From: Phoronis australis
Taxonomy: Eukaryota > Phoronida > Phoronidae
Direction of reading: 5' to 3'
DNA length: 64,000 bases
Assembly: GCA_002633005.1 (NCBI GenBank)
Contig: NMRA01000442.1
Location: 183,074-247,073 of the forward strand
The notes under the pieces were generated by a model. That model did not search any database. It had not been told where the DNA came from and saw nothing but the letters and a program-made list of their open reading frames with translations. Of the stretch, positions 20,471 through 33,766 are shown piece after piece (position 1 is the stretch's first letter; each line of letters begins with the position of its first letter). The position numbers and the translations under genes were made by a program.

Positions 20471-23035
20471 GATGGATGATTTTCTTTGACAAAAAATAGG
20501 TTCAGGCCAAAAATTAGAAGCACTGTCTTCAAATTGAACACATACGACAGAAATTCAGTCTGCTCAAATAGACAAAAGACTAAACACATTGAGAACATCC
20601 AAAGACAGAAGCCAATAGGTGCCAGAAGTGATTGAGCTTAAGCAGTGCTTGACTTGTCAACCTGCAGCTTGCCAATGGGATTTCATATTGTGTTGGGACA
20701 CCTGGGAAAAATCCGAAGTTGCTACTAAGTTGCCACAGCGTGTACCAAAGTCAGACAAACGTCCGAAATTCGCTTCAAGATTTGTGGTGACAGAGGGCGA
20801 GCAAACCATAATACAACTCCGAAACATATCTGAATAAATTACTACACTATATGCATAACACACTGCTTCACAAATGTTCCCTTGTTGCATGAGAGATTTT
20901 ATGAGGCCACTGTTGTCCGGTGCTGTTGATTCCCAACAAGTCAATCATAAAATAGGTGACAAACAAAAAAAAAAACAACGTAATACGCAAAACCCGACAT
21001 TTAGGCAGTTCTTCCAGGTACAATGTAGGCACCAATTTGATGAATCATTGAAATGATAAATGAATTACAGTTAGACATATGTCCCTTGCACTGCGAGACG
21101 GGAAGGTTTCACAAATGTCATAACTGGTGGGGTTTCCTATGAAGATTCAAACACACTTTAATGTATAACCAGAAAGCCAAATATTTTGCAACAAATTCCA
21201 AAAATCAAGTCCGTCATGATCAGTGAGAGAATTTTGCCAGTTTATTACTCTCTTCAAGCATATTCACCATTGGTATCAAAAAAACTTAGCGATAGCAAGG
21301 TCATAATTATTACTTGCAGTTTTGATAGGTGGATAGTCAGGTGGTGGACTCAGCCAGCTGCCGTCTGCTTTCGCCATGTGACGTCTGTCGGATGCAAACT
21401 TTTCCAGGTACAAATTCCCAGGGATGAGCCGGAAATATCTGCAAAGATAAAACTGCAGGCTTACACAACAGCAATGACGGACAATCTATTAATTTTGACA
21501 AACAGTACAATAAACTTTAAGCTTTCAAAGCCGCTTGGAGGGCAATTGTGTAAGGGCAAGTGGTTTAGTTTTGATTTTGGTTTTTCAAATACTTCAACAG
21601 AAAGAAATGGAATTTTATTCCTCCCAGAATTCCCCCGAGTACTACCATGAGATACGGACATGCGCAAAGCGAACCATTCCACGGACTTATCTTCTGGAGG
21701 AAGACGTGTTTTTCCTTTGGAAGGTTNATCCTTCACTTAAGGTAAGTTCGTCTAACTGTATAATTTTAAGTGTCTTACTGTTGAAAACTCTTCTTCAGAG
21801 CCAGGTCTGAGCGGAAAGCCTGTTGGACGTAACTGTCGAAGGTCTCCGGAAAAGACAACACCGTGTCCAAATCATAAATTTTGCAGTCAGCTGAACCAGC
21901 ACAATATATAAAGATGACATGGTAATCCTGCAAAAAGAAATGCAACTTTGTGAACAATATGCCTTACTTGTTCAATTGATAACGACACTGTCAATTCTTT
22001 TGAATTGTTATCCACTGGTAACTGGCACACTTCCCACTTGTGAAATGTATAGACCTTCTTCTGAATGTTTTTCCCAAATACATTTATTAGCTCACAACAA
22101 AAATAACAATGCGTGCAAGTCATGAAGTTGAGCTCACACACACCCACATACACACCACTCATACCGGGGATCAATCAATGGTTATTAGAAAAACGAAGGA
22201 GCCACAGGGGTCCATCTATCAGACAGTGAGAATTGGGGATCCATCTATCATTTAATTTATTTTGTTTGCAAACTTTTGAATATATAAGCTTTTCCAATAC
22301 AAAACATTCATAAATATTCATACTTTCCTTTTTTAAGCAAAGGTAAACAAGGAGTCGTTTTTGCTTAAACACATGTCGTGGATGTGTAATTTAGCCAGGC
22401 AAATTCAAGAGATAGACAACATTCATCCTTTCCAAAACTATGTTCATAGAAATTAAATTTAACACTATTCCCATTTCATATTAAATCCAATTTTGAAAGG
22501 AATCCCAAAAGACTGTTGAAACGTTGCAAGATATTATACAGTCTTTATGGGATTCCTTTCAAAAACTCCAATTTTTTTAAATTCCTGAAAGGCAACAGTA
22601 TCGTGACTGCAATTTAACTACACTAAGCTTAAGAATGGATATCCAAATCCAGGGTCCTTGATCCTTCGAAGCTGGGGCAGACGTTCGGCCCCATTCGACT
22701 CTAAAAAATATTCATCTTATCAGGTCAAAAAAATTCCCTCTGAACTATCAACAACGACGCTCATGGCGTTAACCTTGGACAACCTCAAAAAATATTGTAT
22801 TTTTCAAGACCACTGACTTCAGTTTAGTCCCCAGGCTGCAAGACAAGTGTCACCTAAAGTAGTGATAATTCACTCTCACGTATTGAAAACAAAACTTAAA
22901 ACTTCCATGCGTCTGCAGCTGAAATTGGCATACAAGTTCTTCAATTATGAACAAGAGCAACGCGGAGCATTGAAATGCGCCCATGAATGCATTGCATATG
23001 GTGTGCTTTTAGGGTTGTTCATTTGTATCACAAAA
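20471..23035. other. Intergenic, no recognisable gene; one hairpin and one N
   Basis: An open frame at 21186-21650 (154 codons) has no recognisable domain. Position 21727 is N. An inverted repeat at 22494-22566 (TTTTGAAAGGAATCCCA ... TGGGATTCCTTTCAAAA) with an inner match AAGACTGT/ACAGTCTT could fold into a hairpin. It may be a small fold-back element. Confidence 0.45.
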
Positions 23036-24215
23036 ATGGAAACTAGATGGCGCAAAAACATACAGTCCATACAAAAACAGGAACATGCCATATTTCATAA
23101 AAATCTGTCAAGGAACTTCAGAGAAACAAAGGAAAACAGAATAAAATGAAATTGCCACTAGCGGGCACAGTGCCCGTAGGATCCGCCTGAAAGTGGTCGC
23201 CGTCTGTTGTTATCTTCATATAAATACACTTACTAAATTTAGTAAAGATCCTGCAGTGGGTTTAAGAGATACCACTATGGGCGCAAAACAAAACTACCAC
23301 TAGGAGGCGCCACAGTAATCAGTGACCATCATCAAAGGTTGTCTTCAAACTGAGAACATATATGCCAATTTTCAAATGATTTGGTTGATACAGGAGTGGA
23401 CACCAAAAACAAGACCTGAAAACCAGAAAAAAATGGCCACTAGGTGGTGCAAAATACCTCGATTTCATCCAAAAACAGAAAGATAGCGTCATCACACCAA
23501 TAGATGCCTATATTTAAAATTTTATAAAAATCTGTTGAGGACCCTTGAAGATACAGAGTTAAATGTAAAAAACTAAAATTGACACTAGGGGGCACAGCAC
23601 TAGTCAGATCTGTCTGAAAGTTGTCGTCATCCGTAGTCAACATCACATAAATACACTTGCTAAATTAAGTAAAGATCTTGCGAAAAGTTTAGGAGATACA
23701 GCCATAGGCGTAAAAAAAAAAACTGGCACTAGGAGGCGCCACAGTAGTCGAAATTGACGAAAAATCACCGTCAACCGTCCTCTTTATAGTAAGCACATAC
23801 ATGTCAATTTTCACAATTACCCTTTGAGCGGTTTGGTTGACAGAGGGGTGGACGCAAAAAAACAAGACTCGAAAACAGTAAAAATGGCCACTAGGTGGCG
23901 CAAACTACGTCAAATCCATCCGAAAACGGGAGAATGGAGTCATCTCAATAATAGGTGCCTACATGCCAAATTTCATGAAAATCCGTTCAGAACTTTTGAA
24001 GATACAAAGGTAAGCGTAAAAAACTAAAATTGCCACTAAGGGGGCACACCGGTAGTCGGATCCGTCCGAAAGTTCGCTCATGCCGTCCCATTCATGAATG
24101 GAACATATATGCCACATTTCATGAACAAAGGGTTTTGGAGATAAAGCAGCGGACGGACGTCGCCCGGATGGACGGAAAGAGATGACGGCATAATGCGTCC
24201 AGATATAAATATGTG
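23036..24215. repeat. About 430-bp higher-order tandem repeat with CTCF-like cores
   Basis: Three related subunits of about 145 bp repeat in order. Each has a core of type CCACTAGGNGGCRC in the same orientation: near 23036, and at 23155, 23298, 23437, 23583, 23727, 23888 and 24033. Between cores recur phrases such as ATGCCAAATTTCATGAAAAT and a TTTGGAGATAAA-like phrase. The block ends with GGACGGACG..GATGGACGGA. No open reading frame runs through it. Confidence 0.65.
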
Positions 24216-27200
24216 GGCGGATAAAAAAATTCTCAGCACAATAAAAACGTGCGGTAGAGGACAGAAACAAGTATAAGTTGAGTTAACAGGTCTGTTTTCA
24301 AAAAAAGCTGCCGAGAACCACCGTTTTCGCTGAATAACGGCAATCTCTGTTATTCAGTAAAATTGGTTCCTGGTAACCATTTTGAAGAGAGGGGCCTGTT
24401 TACTCCACTTTTACCCAGAAACATATGGGAAAAGGTCTTCACCGATGAACTTGGTGCACACGCCTCTCAGACACAGTCCCAAGCAGACCACACCCAAACT
24501 GCTAGCTCATCAAGATTACACACTGTCAGAAGGAATGTGACTACTGTAGTGTGGTTCTATTATGCAAGGTAAACAAAACCAAGCATGTGTTGGGTATGAT
24601 GCATTGAAACCTTCTGGCATGATGGTATAGAAATGCAACATATAATTTGCAAGTGAACTTAGTCGACCAATCAGAATGTGTGCCAAATACAAAATTTACC
24701 AATCAGGGAGAAGCTTGGGCTGAGATGTTTGCACATAACAAGAAAAGACAAAACAATAGGCCTTTTGCGAGCTTATAACAATAACGCGAGATTATTTGAG
24801 ACTTAACTGTGACGTCACGGGAAGTGGGGCAAAAGCTTGTCGTTTGGTCATTTCCCCAATACGGTAGCAGAGCGTATTCTGTTATTGTCTTCGAGTTTTT
24901 AGCCGTTTAGTTCGAAAAATGTCCAAAAGCATTGCTGTTATGACAAATGAACTTCAGATTCGCACTACAATACGGTCTATCGCGTTCTGTACTAATTTCG
25001 TCCCGTGTATTTTAAACGGGCGGTAGGCGAAATCCGCTCACTGGTAAAGTTTTCACCTCGTCGAAAATACATTCTACACCTATAATTAGCACCTAAAAGG
25101 CTCTTACTTTCTTCAGTGACTCTTTCTGCTTCTAAGCATACCTTCGATGAAGCATATATACGGGAATTCAGGTGACTTAGGCGAAGAATTCTAACTACAC
25201 TTTGTGGTTACTGTTAACTTTGTCCGCGTGCGCGATTACCACAATCAAGTAGTTCAACCGAGTCAGGTGAGTATGAGGCAAAGGCTAGCGCGAGACTGAG
25301 CGAAGCGCGAGATCTGGCGCGTGACCTGGCGCGTGACACTTGCAAAATAGCATGAGAAAATATCAAGTGAAATTTGTAAGATTTGTGTCCCTTGGACTTT
25401 TTGTTCGTCAACAGGCGTGATTTCACGTAACTTCCTCAAAATGGCAGCTCTTTAGTGAGAGAAACTCGAGAGAACCGCGAGGTTTTCATGAATATGCTCA
25501 AGTTATTTGTAGACTAAACTGTGTCCAGAGTCAGGGTATGTGTTAATTATAACTTCATGAGCACATATGAATGTTTCATTTGGTTTTATTTGCTGTATTT
25601 TGAAGTGAATATCTTTTTATGGGGATACACTATCGCCCCTGTATGCCTGCGCCATTCAGGCCTAAAGCGGGTTAAGTTCCAATTTCAGTCCGTTCACAGC
25701 TTCGCACAACATAACAAGGTCACATTTTCTTCGTCTATTCACAGTTATTCCACGACCCATCTACCATATCTTAAGTTGTTTTAACGTTTTAAGCGTAAAA
25801 TTCACCATAAGAACTCCAGTAAGTTTTAGCGTGTGTAGCAAAGACTCGGGGCAAAACAAGAGCAATATGGCGGGTTTTGCCCCCTTTCCGGTGACGTCAC
25901 AGTGACTAGTGAGAAACTCGCAAGTGAGCTATAGAGGCAGGTGACTAGGATTAAGTTAAGCTGTTACAGGTGTGAGGTTACAATAAGTTATCAGTGTCAC
26001 TAATACAAACATCTAACATAATTGGGTGTGTAACAAGTCAACTGAAATATATAGAAAACAAGGAAATGAAACGTAAGCAAATGTAATGAAGGCTACAGAA
26101 TGTTGTCTCCACTTGATAATAAATAACTTTACAACTTTAGAAGTATATATATATGTGTGTGTGTGTGTGTATGTACATGTACATATATTAGCCATTTTGA
26201 AGAGGGACCAGTTTATATACATGTATATATAGTAATTTTAAAGAGGGACCAGTTAACTCCTTACTGCTGATACTTGGTGATATGTGAAAGCGTAAAATAA
26301 ATAGTGTAGTCATAAAAACACAGTATTTAAACATCATAAAAATTGCACTCCAAATAAAAATAAGACAATGCAAAAATTCCCCTCTTCGTGAAGAACGCTA
26401 CAAAACCTCCTCTTTTAGAATGTACAGGTTACAGACACCTCAGGTGAGCGAGGGCCTTGAAATCTGAACCCTGCCCATGTGTTAGTTATGAGAATGACAC
26501 ACTTGGTCCAATATGACTTAGCAAAACTTACTTACCCAAACAACAGGTTCATCTACCTCAGCAGCTGATTGTTTCCATATGGGAACCTGTTGGTGAAATG
26601 AAACTTTGAATCACCCAATGATCAGCAGCCCCATCTGCCAACTTTACAACTGAAGAGCACACTGGACAAGAGGAGAGTGGCTGCAGTGAACACACCAAAC
26701 CACAGGTCCAAAGTTCACCCAACTAAAGTTACAGTTGGGTGAGTTGGGAGAAACTGACAAATGTCCAGTGGCAGTGCAACACTCAGCAAGCACCAGGGAC
26801 AAATGAACAATGCTGTTCAATGGATTAAAGGGAGGCTATTATAAGTGGGATAAGTTATTCAATAGGTAAACGGGCATCTATCTGTTGATAAGTTTATTCA
26901 ATAGGTCAAAGGGGGTATTAACTTGGAAACAGCAGAATATTCCAGGAATTTCCTGGGGAGCGCCATATTAAGGTCACGTGATTAATCCATTCGCCATTAC
27001 ATTCATGTTACACGAACACAGACAAAGATGTGGTACAGATATAAACAAGCCATCACAGCTGGTTTGCCCGCTTGTGTTATTTGGTAGCAGATCATCTGAT
27101 TTGATATCATTGATATTCCTGGTAAGTGCTGATTTCTTTATGTTGGTAGTTGGTTATTGTTTACAATCTAACCAACAATCAGCAACATCGATTGTTTACA

Positions 27201-27404
27201 ATCCCACTCCATTAGCTTACATACTTGATATTACTATTTTCCGAATCCTCTAATCATTGCGATACCAAAAATATATTACTCTTACCGATTAGTCTCTTCT
27301 TATAAGTGCAGTCAGTGTTTTTCTGAGGTGTTCATTCGCTAGCCTATCTCGAATAACCGCCATTATAAAAGTGCGTCATCTTTCGGCAGAAATGATAACT
27401 ACAA

Positions 27405-27438
<34 letters not shown>

Positions 27439-29600
27439 CTGTCGGGCAAACCATTGGTTCTCGCGGATATATTTCTGCTTGTGTTATGGCGGACGTGTGT
27501 CATCTCAGAGACAAATACTGTTTGAAAAAGTGGAAGTTAGGTAATAAGATAACAGATATCACTGGCAGGCTAAACTTCACAAACACAGAAACATTCTGCA
27601 TAGAACCAACTTCCATCTAGGTTAATAGTAAGTTATCAATCCTGCGAAAGGGTGACACACTTTTAATAAAAATGACTGCCTCACTACATCCGCGCTGCAA
27701 ATGAATGACATGGAAAAACTCTGTAGGCCTATTTATGAATAAGATGGAATCATTCGGTACAACAAATATGTAGGCCTATACATGCGCGCACCCAGCCTAA
27801 AGTATGGGGGGCTCGATTTTTTCAGTATGAAGATCTTTTACTGAATAAATGGGGAGTAAAAATAAAAAACGGGGTACTATGTTCAGATCTATGAATTGGG
27901 CATTCGCGCCGAATTCATGTGGGCGTTCGTCTAGTTTTCTCGGACTTTTCGTTTCTCTGAGGCGGACCTCTTTGCCCACTTCGCCAAATGGGGGGGGGGC
28001 TCTTTTGAGCCAACACCCCCCCGGGTGCGCGCATAATATATTTTTAAACAGCACATTTGACAGAAAATACTTGTAAAGTAGTTTATGTGTACAATTACAT
28101 GAATTAAACAATAAAATTAGAATTCTTGGACCAAGAGGGGGAATATGCGTGACTGATAATATACGGTGAAGTCGCCCGACACACAAAATTAATTCCAGTA
28201 GAACGAGTTCATTCTCGTTCACATATTGCAGGACAAGATTTTTGTGCTGTGCTCATACGATAGGCCTACAAAATGTGCCGTTTAGCTGTTGTGAGCTAAA
28301 TCTCTTAAAAATTTAGAAGTCGGCATGATGAATAAAGAACCGATTTGTGCGAGAAATAAATACATGTTTACATAAGGTGCGAAAGAGAAAAGGATTTTTA
28401 ATATGTACAGTTAAATTCAAGTCTGATGATCCCATTGTGTCACTCACACCTTGGGATGTGAATAATATTGAAGAAAGAATATTGGACTTGCCTTGCCGAC
28501 GCACAAAGTCAAAGGGCTTTTCGTCGACTATTAAGACTCGTCACAATACGTTTGCTTAAAATATGTATTTTCTTCTGAATTTTAACAAATTTTGGGTTAA
28601 ATGTAACCGTAATGGATGTGGGAACGAGTGCAATGAAAGTGATAAACAATGACAACAACAGAGTATATATCTAAATTTGTTACAAGTATCGGTGCATGGT
28701 CTGCTGTTTACAAAACGAAACACAAGTTAATTCTGAAAAATGTATTTTTCTGTATTAACTAAAAGCTCAGTTTCAACCTGAAAACCAAAGAACAATTACC
28801 CAAAATAAGATTACAAAGACAATCGTGATAACAAAACGAGAGGTTTCTCATCCACTCGTGATCGCCGGTTCGTAGCTCTGGTAGTCACCTGAACTGTTGA
28901 AGAAGCGAACCCGACTCAAGCTACTGTCGACATGTTTAGGCCTCCTGGGAACGACCGGAATTATATATTCTAGTTGGATCGGGATGTGTCGACTAGCACA
29001 GAACTGCGCGGCTGAAGACACGATCAACTCATAAAATGCACAGAGAACAGTGCGGTCTAGAAAGCGAATGCAATTTCGAATACTACAAAATAATTAAAAT
29101 CTTTCTCACCCACCCTTTGAAACGTCCAATGTTAACTCATCATTATGTGCAGACCAGCGATACACTAACGTCTCTTCATGCAATGGAGATGAACAAACAG
29201 ATATGCGTTTGCTTATGTATTTAACCACATTAACTGATGACAAACTAAACACGTGTGAAATCTGTATGTGGATGATAAGACCCATAACTGTTACTGCATT
29301 CAGATAACCTGGGTGAAAGATAACAGAGCCGTTTCTTCTGATCGTCACCAGTTTAGCGCCAACCCACGGTGGACACCAATTTCGCGCAGCTCTCCTTCAG
29401 TCACTGCTAATTGGTGTCCCCCCACCTCCCCCGTCAAGACGATGCGTTGACAAAATAGGCACCTGGTAAATCACGGCTGTTCGAAGATTCGACAAGTACC
29501 TGAAAAGAAAAACGACCACACTAAGACACCATGGAGTCACACAGGACGTAAAACAGACAATTCAAGAACCTATTTACTGTTTATATGCTTAATTTTCATG
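24216..29600. other. Long gene-poor stretch
   Basis: I recognise no gene. It contains TA/TG microsatellites (about 26141-26190 and 27403-27435) and a dispersed repeat at about 25285-25450 that reappears at about 37830-37990 (shared TTTGTAAGATTT and TTTTTGTTCG). The G- and C-runs near 27990-28022 sit in a GC-rich island. Confidence 0.45.
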
Positions 29601-29743
29601 GGCTGCGCACCATAGGGGGCTGGGGGGGGGGGGGCTATAGCCCCCACTTTTTCAGTGCTACGCCGCACTTGGTCTATAGGCGGTGCACCACAGGGGGGTT
29701 CAGGGGCTTTAGCCCCACCACATTTTAGGTGCTGCGCCGCCCA
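29601..29743. repeat. Two-unit 78-bp GC-rich repeat with long G-run
   Basis: Units start at 29601 (GGCTGCGCACCATAGGGGG) and 29679 (GGCGGTGCACCACAGGGGGG). Each carries a G-run facing a C-run (GGGGCT..AGCCCC) and ends near GCTACGCCGC or GCTGCGCCGCCC. The first G-run is 13 long. Such G/C blocks can form hairpins or quadruplexes. Confidence 0.55.
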
Positions 29744-30178
29744 TGTTTTTCACTTCTTACTTAATATATACTGCCTCCCGTTCAGTAACGCTAGGACATC
29801 GCTAAAATGCAAGTCTTTGGAAGAGGTTACGTGAGATATTGCCGTGTATTTTAAATAAGAACACATGACTTTGACTAGGTTTTAGCTAGGTCCTAGCGTC
29901 TACTGAACGCACGCCAGAACTAATTGCAGTCCCACCGTTTCCATTTCATTACGTCATACATTCGACATAGTTACGGAAAATGGTTTTGATTGTTCCTCCT
30001 ACAGGCCTCTGTTGAAGGACGTCACACACTTCTGCTAAAGTTTCATTTTGTGTACAGAATGTTGAAGAATAACAGTCTACAAAAACTATTGTCTACTGTT
30101 GAAATGACTATCTGAAGAGAGGAAAAGGTAACAAAATAAAATATGGAAACACCAAACAAAAATCAAAACAACACTTAC

Positions 30179-30937
30179 CTGTTGCAACAACGAACTACTG
30201 ACTTGCATGAACGGAATGTTAGTTGAACGACATGTTAGTTGAACGAAACTGCCTCGAATGAAATTTTCATGGTTTACAGAGGAGATCCACCGTAGACTTC
30301 CGTATACAAGTCCAGCAGAATATATATGCCCAGTTTGCATATCTTAGATTTTTTTCCCAAAAATATACCGGGGATGCATATCTGAGAATAAAAGTGCATG
30401 GTTGAAAATGTAAAACAGTGCTATTCTCACTAGGATATATTTAGGGCGAGCTGGACTATTTACACGTGCGTTCATTTATTCGGCATTGTGGAGTAAAGGC
30501 CCCGGGTGTATTGTTACGTCTGAGTGTATGTCTCCCGAACTTATATACGGAAATCGCTGGTAATACGATCTTCCCAAAATTATTAACCCTTGCTGTAGGT
30601 AGCGCATCACCTGGTGGTATATACATATAAAAACAGAACAATAATCATTAGCAGTGCAACAGTCATCTCTTTTGAATCAAACACAATGACACACACCTAC
30701 AAATGAAATGCTCCTAAGAAGCATGGTCTGTAGTTTAAGATCAAGCTTCTTTTTTGTCTCAAAACTATCAACTGATTGTGACATGGACAAGAACAAGAGG
30801 TCATGCGGTAGCGCGATGTGGAACTCCCGGTCATAAACACCGATGAGGTTCCAAGCCCGTTTCATAAGAACACAAGTCAGTAGCGCAACAACAAAAAAAA
30901 ATGCAGTCTTCGCTGTATTTCCCACTTTAATTTTCAT
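30179..30937 (-). CDS. Candidate type II membrane protein gene (three phase-matched exons)
   Basis: This is a tentative model. Exon 1 (30937 to 30697) starts MKIKVGNTAKTAFFFVVALL, a short basic head and one hydrophobic segment, typical of Golgi type II enzymes. It ends in phase 1 at GTAG/GTGTGT. Exon 2 would start at 30610 after CCACCAG (GDALPTARVNNFGKIVLPAI), and exon 3 at 30342 (MQTGHIYSAGLVYGSLRW) to a consensus GTAAGT donor after 30179. The phases agree at both junctions, but the exon 2 donor and exon 3 acceptor are weak. I do not recognise a catalytic domain. The start lies about 0.5 kb from the divergent THAP gene. Confidence 0.28.
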
Positions 30938-31454
30938 CAGAGATTTTCGTTGAGCGGACTTGGTGGTTCTTTTCACAAAGCGCAAAACACAAGATAACGC
31001 AAGGCAGACTTGAGAAACAATAGAGTTACGGTCCTATCATCGTATCATCGTTAAGACAATGTAAAAATTACTTAGCCCGTTATACATATTCTCGGGTTCA
31101 AGTCTTATAGAGTAGTAATCATCCATTGAACACTTTCGCGGCATGACAGTTGCATCGATCCGAAATTAACATTTTCCTTGTCCGAAATTCGCGGAACAGA
31201 AATCCGATATTTATGACATAGTCCAACACTCGTCAACGGACTGTTAAAAACCAGTTTTTGAACCTTGTACGAATTTCGTGGACTATGGAAAACTCATTTC
31301 GATACTATTATTCCTGTCCTAAAATGGCGGACCGCCCTAAAATCGCGCGACTTCCCATACCATATTTTAAGGATTGAAATTGTTGTCTGAATCTTTTCAG
31401 GAAGGTTTACAAATACAGCTGTTCAACTTTCACCTCTACAAAACATTGCTTGAA

Positions 31455-32099
31455 ATGTCCTCTGGTAATACCTGTGTTGTAATGGGATGTCACAACAACT
31501 GGCTGAAGTTGAAACGTTGGGATACAGAAATTTGTGATGAACACCATGGTCAAATGCACAAAGACTGTCCATGTTTAAAACCCTACAAGTTACACAGAAT
31601 GCCATCAGGTAAACAAAACAGTGAATTGAGATTACTGTGGCGGAAGTCCATTAACAGAGACAGGTTACCAAAGAATATCTTTGTTTGTTCCATTCATTTT
31701 GTGGATGGTAAGCCAACAGAAAGACATCCAGTGCCTCAGATACACATGGGGTATGGCAGGCAGGCAAAACCTGGTGGCAGGAGAGTTTTGAAGCACACTT
31801 TCACAAAATCAGCTCATACTGGTGAAGATAACCATGCACCTGTATCTGAAAACACCCATGTGGTCGGACATGTTGCATCTGAGCCCAGTGAGGCACCGCC
31901 AGATACTGGAGACAATGTGAACACCTCCGAAACAATTATGGATTTAGAATGTGACGATTCAAGCTTGGACCATAATTATAGTAAAGAATGGACACAGTGC
32001 CAAGAAAAATATACTCAAACACCAATATTGTGCACCAGTGAAATAGCAATACAGTGTGACATTGATATTTCAGATGATGGTCAGTTGGTAACTACTTGA
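31455..32099 (+). CDS. THAP-type zinc-finger protein
   Basis: The chosen ATG at 31455 gives MSSGNTCVVMGCHNNWLKLK; the open frame extends further upstream but crosses a likely acceptor (CTTTTCAG) before 31402. The THAP C2CH pattern is visible: C-x4-C at residues 7-12 and C-x2-H in VCSIHF, with the RLLWRKSINR helix region before it and a PxxxMGY tail. Between them is the ICDEH...HKDCPCLKPYKLHR insertion seen in a widespread invertebrate THAP subfamily. The remaining 110 or so residues are acidic and low complexity. The protein ends at TGA 32097-32099. THAP domains bind DNA; many such genes derive from P-like transposons. No transposase is attached. Confidence 0.75.
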   Translation: MSSGNTCVVMGCHNNWLKLKRWDTEICDEHHGQMHKDCPCLKPYKLHRMPSGKQNSELRLLWRKSINRDRLPKNIFVCSIHFVDGKPTERHPVPQIHMGYGRQAKPGGRRVLKHTFTKSAHTGEDNHAPVSENTHVVGHVASEPSEAPPDTGDNVNTSETIMDLECDDSSLDHNYSKEWTQCQEKYTQTPILCTSEIAIQCDIDISDDGQLVTT

Positions 32100-32236
32100 T
32101 TGTCGGTGCTGGACTTGTGAAGTACTCAAACACCAATATTGTGCACCAGCGAAATAGCAATACAGTGTGCGACATTGACATCTCACATGATGGTCAGTGG
32201 ATAACTATTGGATTATCGGTGCTGGACTTGTGAATA
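32012..32236 (+). repeat. Tandem duplication of the THAP gene's 3' end, period 111 bp
   Basis: TACTCAAACACCAATATTG starts at 32012 and again at 32123, and both copies run to GGTGCTGGACTTGTGAA. The first copy includes the last coding codons and the stop. The second lies in the 3' UTR and has small changes. Confidence 0.7.
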
Positions 32237-33390
32237 TACGTGGTGATCTGATCAGAGGTCAACATTTAGAAGCCAAGGACTAACTTAGAGGTCTTTGTAT
32301 TGCCCATTTCAGGTGGTAACATGTACTGTTTCCTGTGAGGAAAATTGGTACTGTATACAATTTGAGAAATTTCTGAAAGTAAAATATAGGCAACCCTGCA
32401 ACAGTTTGCTCAACCCATAACTTTCACTATGATAATAAAATTATTTTCAGTTCTGTACAAAACTAGTTTTGCTTTCTTAAGTCCAGTACAAAACACATTC
32501 ATTGCATTGATCTTTGACTACAAGGGTAGCAGCATAATTGTTGAACACAGCATCATATTTATTTGATGATACAAGTTCATGTAAGGTAAACCATCAAGTT
32601 GGAACTGAGCATTTTATTTCCAACAATGTATCCTCAGTCCTCACTTATACTTCTATCACAGCTTGCTGCTAAACAATTTTATAATGGGGAAACTGGAAGC
32701 CCAACCTGTAAAATAGCGAATGACTTGCCGAGGCAGTCCTATGCTTTTACTTCCTTCAAACTCCCATACTTTGTAAAATGGTTGCCTGTAAAACTAGGAT
32801 GGCAGTGTTCACGCAAAGTGTTCATGGTGTCGGTAGTTTCTTTCATAGGAAGTTTATGTGCAGCATTTCCAGTTATCCTGACCGGAGTCCTTCCACAAGT
32901 CAGAATCCAGTGCCCTCATTCATCCAAGGGTAAAGGTGCCTGTGCCTTCGGAGAGAGGAATTTTTGGAAGGAAGAGAAAATTTTACCTCCTGACCACCAT
33001 CAATAGCACCCCCACCCTGTTGCAAGCCCTCGTAGGCTCTGCCTCGAGTAGCCAAAACTACCATTTTGCGCTCATTCAAATTGTGACCTATGTGAGTTAC
33101 AAGTGATTTGAACCCCAAGAGGAAATTTTCAATCACTTAAGGGTATTTTTTGGGCCTCATTAGGAGAAAAATGCATTTTTTCAACATTTTCAGAGGGGAA
33201 TGGGGCCGATATTTGGCCATTGATTGAGGGAGTGAGGTTCCATGATACCTGTGTTTCTACTGTAATTGTTGGATAATGGGCTGCTACTGAATACTTTGTT
33301 CATTATGGTCCCTTTTAACCGAATTATGAAGACAAGCATGATTTGTTACAATGTCTAGCACTGGCATTATCACAGTCTTCAACAATATCT
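32237..33390. other. THAP 3' flank, no second gene recognised
   Basis: An open frame at 32599-33006 shows no domain I know. The first part is probably 3' UTR (an AATAAAATTATTTT run near 32434). Confidence 0.4.
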
Positions 33391-33394
33391 TGAT

Positions 33395-33580
33395 AACTAT
33401 TGTATGAAGAGCTTTTGGCTTTATATTAAGCTTCAATCCCCTATTCCAATTTGTAGACATGTCAGTGCAGCTTGCGCCCATCATCCCCATTCTGACACTA
33501 TATTCAATTTTCAACAGGACAGCATCAATGTCGCTGCACGTCTTTCCTAAACCGGTCATACATTTGCAATATTTCACCAT
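33395..33580 (-). pseudogene. SWIM-type zinc-finger remnant, His ligand replaced
   Basis: The minus strand reads KYCKCMTGLGKTCSDIDAVL then KIEYSVRMGM and CTDMSTNWNRGL. This matches the CxCxAGLGxxCSHxxALLFxIE motif of SWIM zinc fingers in the large invertebrate family that often also has a YqaJ-like nuclease domain. The expected CxH is C-S-D, so one metal ligand is gone. No nuclease part is visible. Probably a dead fragment. Confidence 0.4.
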
Positions 33581-33766
33581 TATTCAATGCTTTTATGCAC
33601 ACTGAGTTGCACTCATAATTGTTGAAATGGTACAACATTACACTCAGTAATCACAGAGTCCTTGCCCAAATTATAGAGTAAAGCTTATCAATGCAGCCAC
33701 TTAGGAAGTACGGTAATTCAATGATCCCAGACAGTAAAAGTTTTTGATAGACTGATCATCAACTGC

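Noticed and set aside
21186-21650. 154-codon open frame as a gene
   Set aside because: No recognisable domain, no clear splice or promoter context, and AT-rich codon content typical of chance frames; the N at 21727 lies just after.
28300-28560. Possible coding exon on the plus strand (28347-28559)
   Set aside because: No known motif, overlapping antisense frame, and no splice context.
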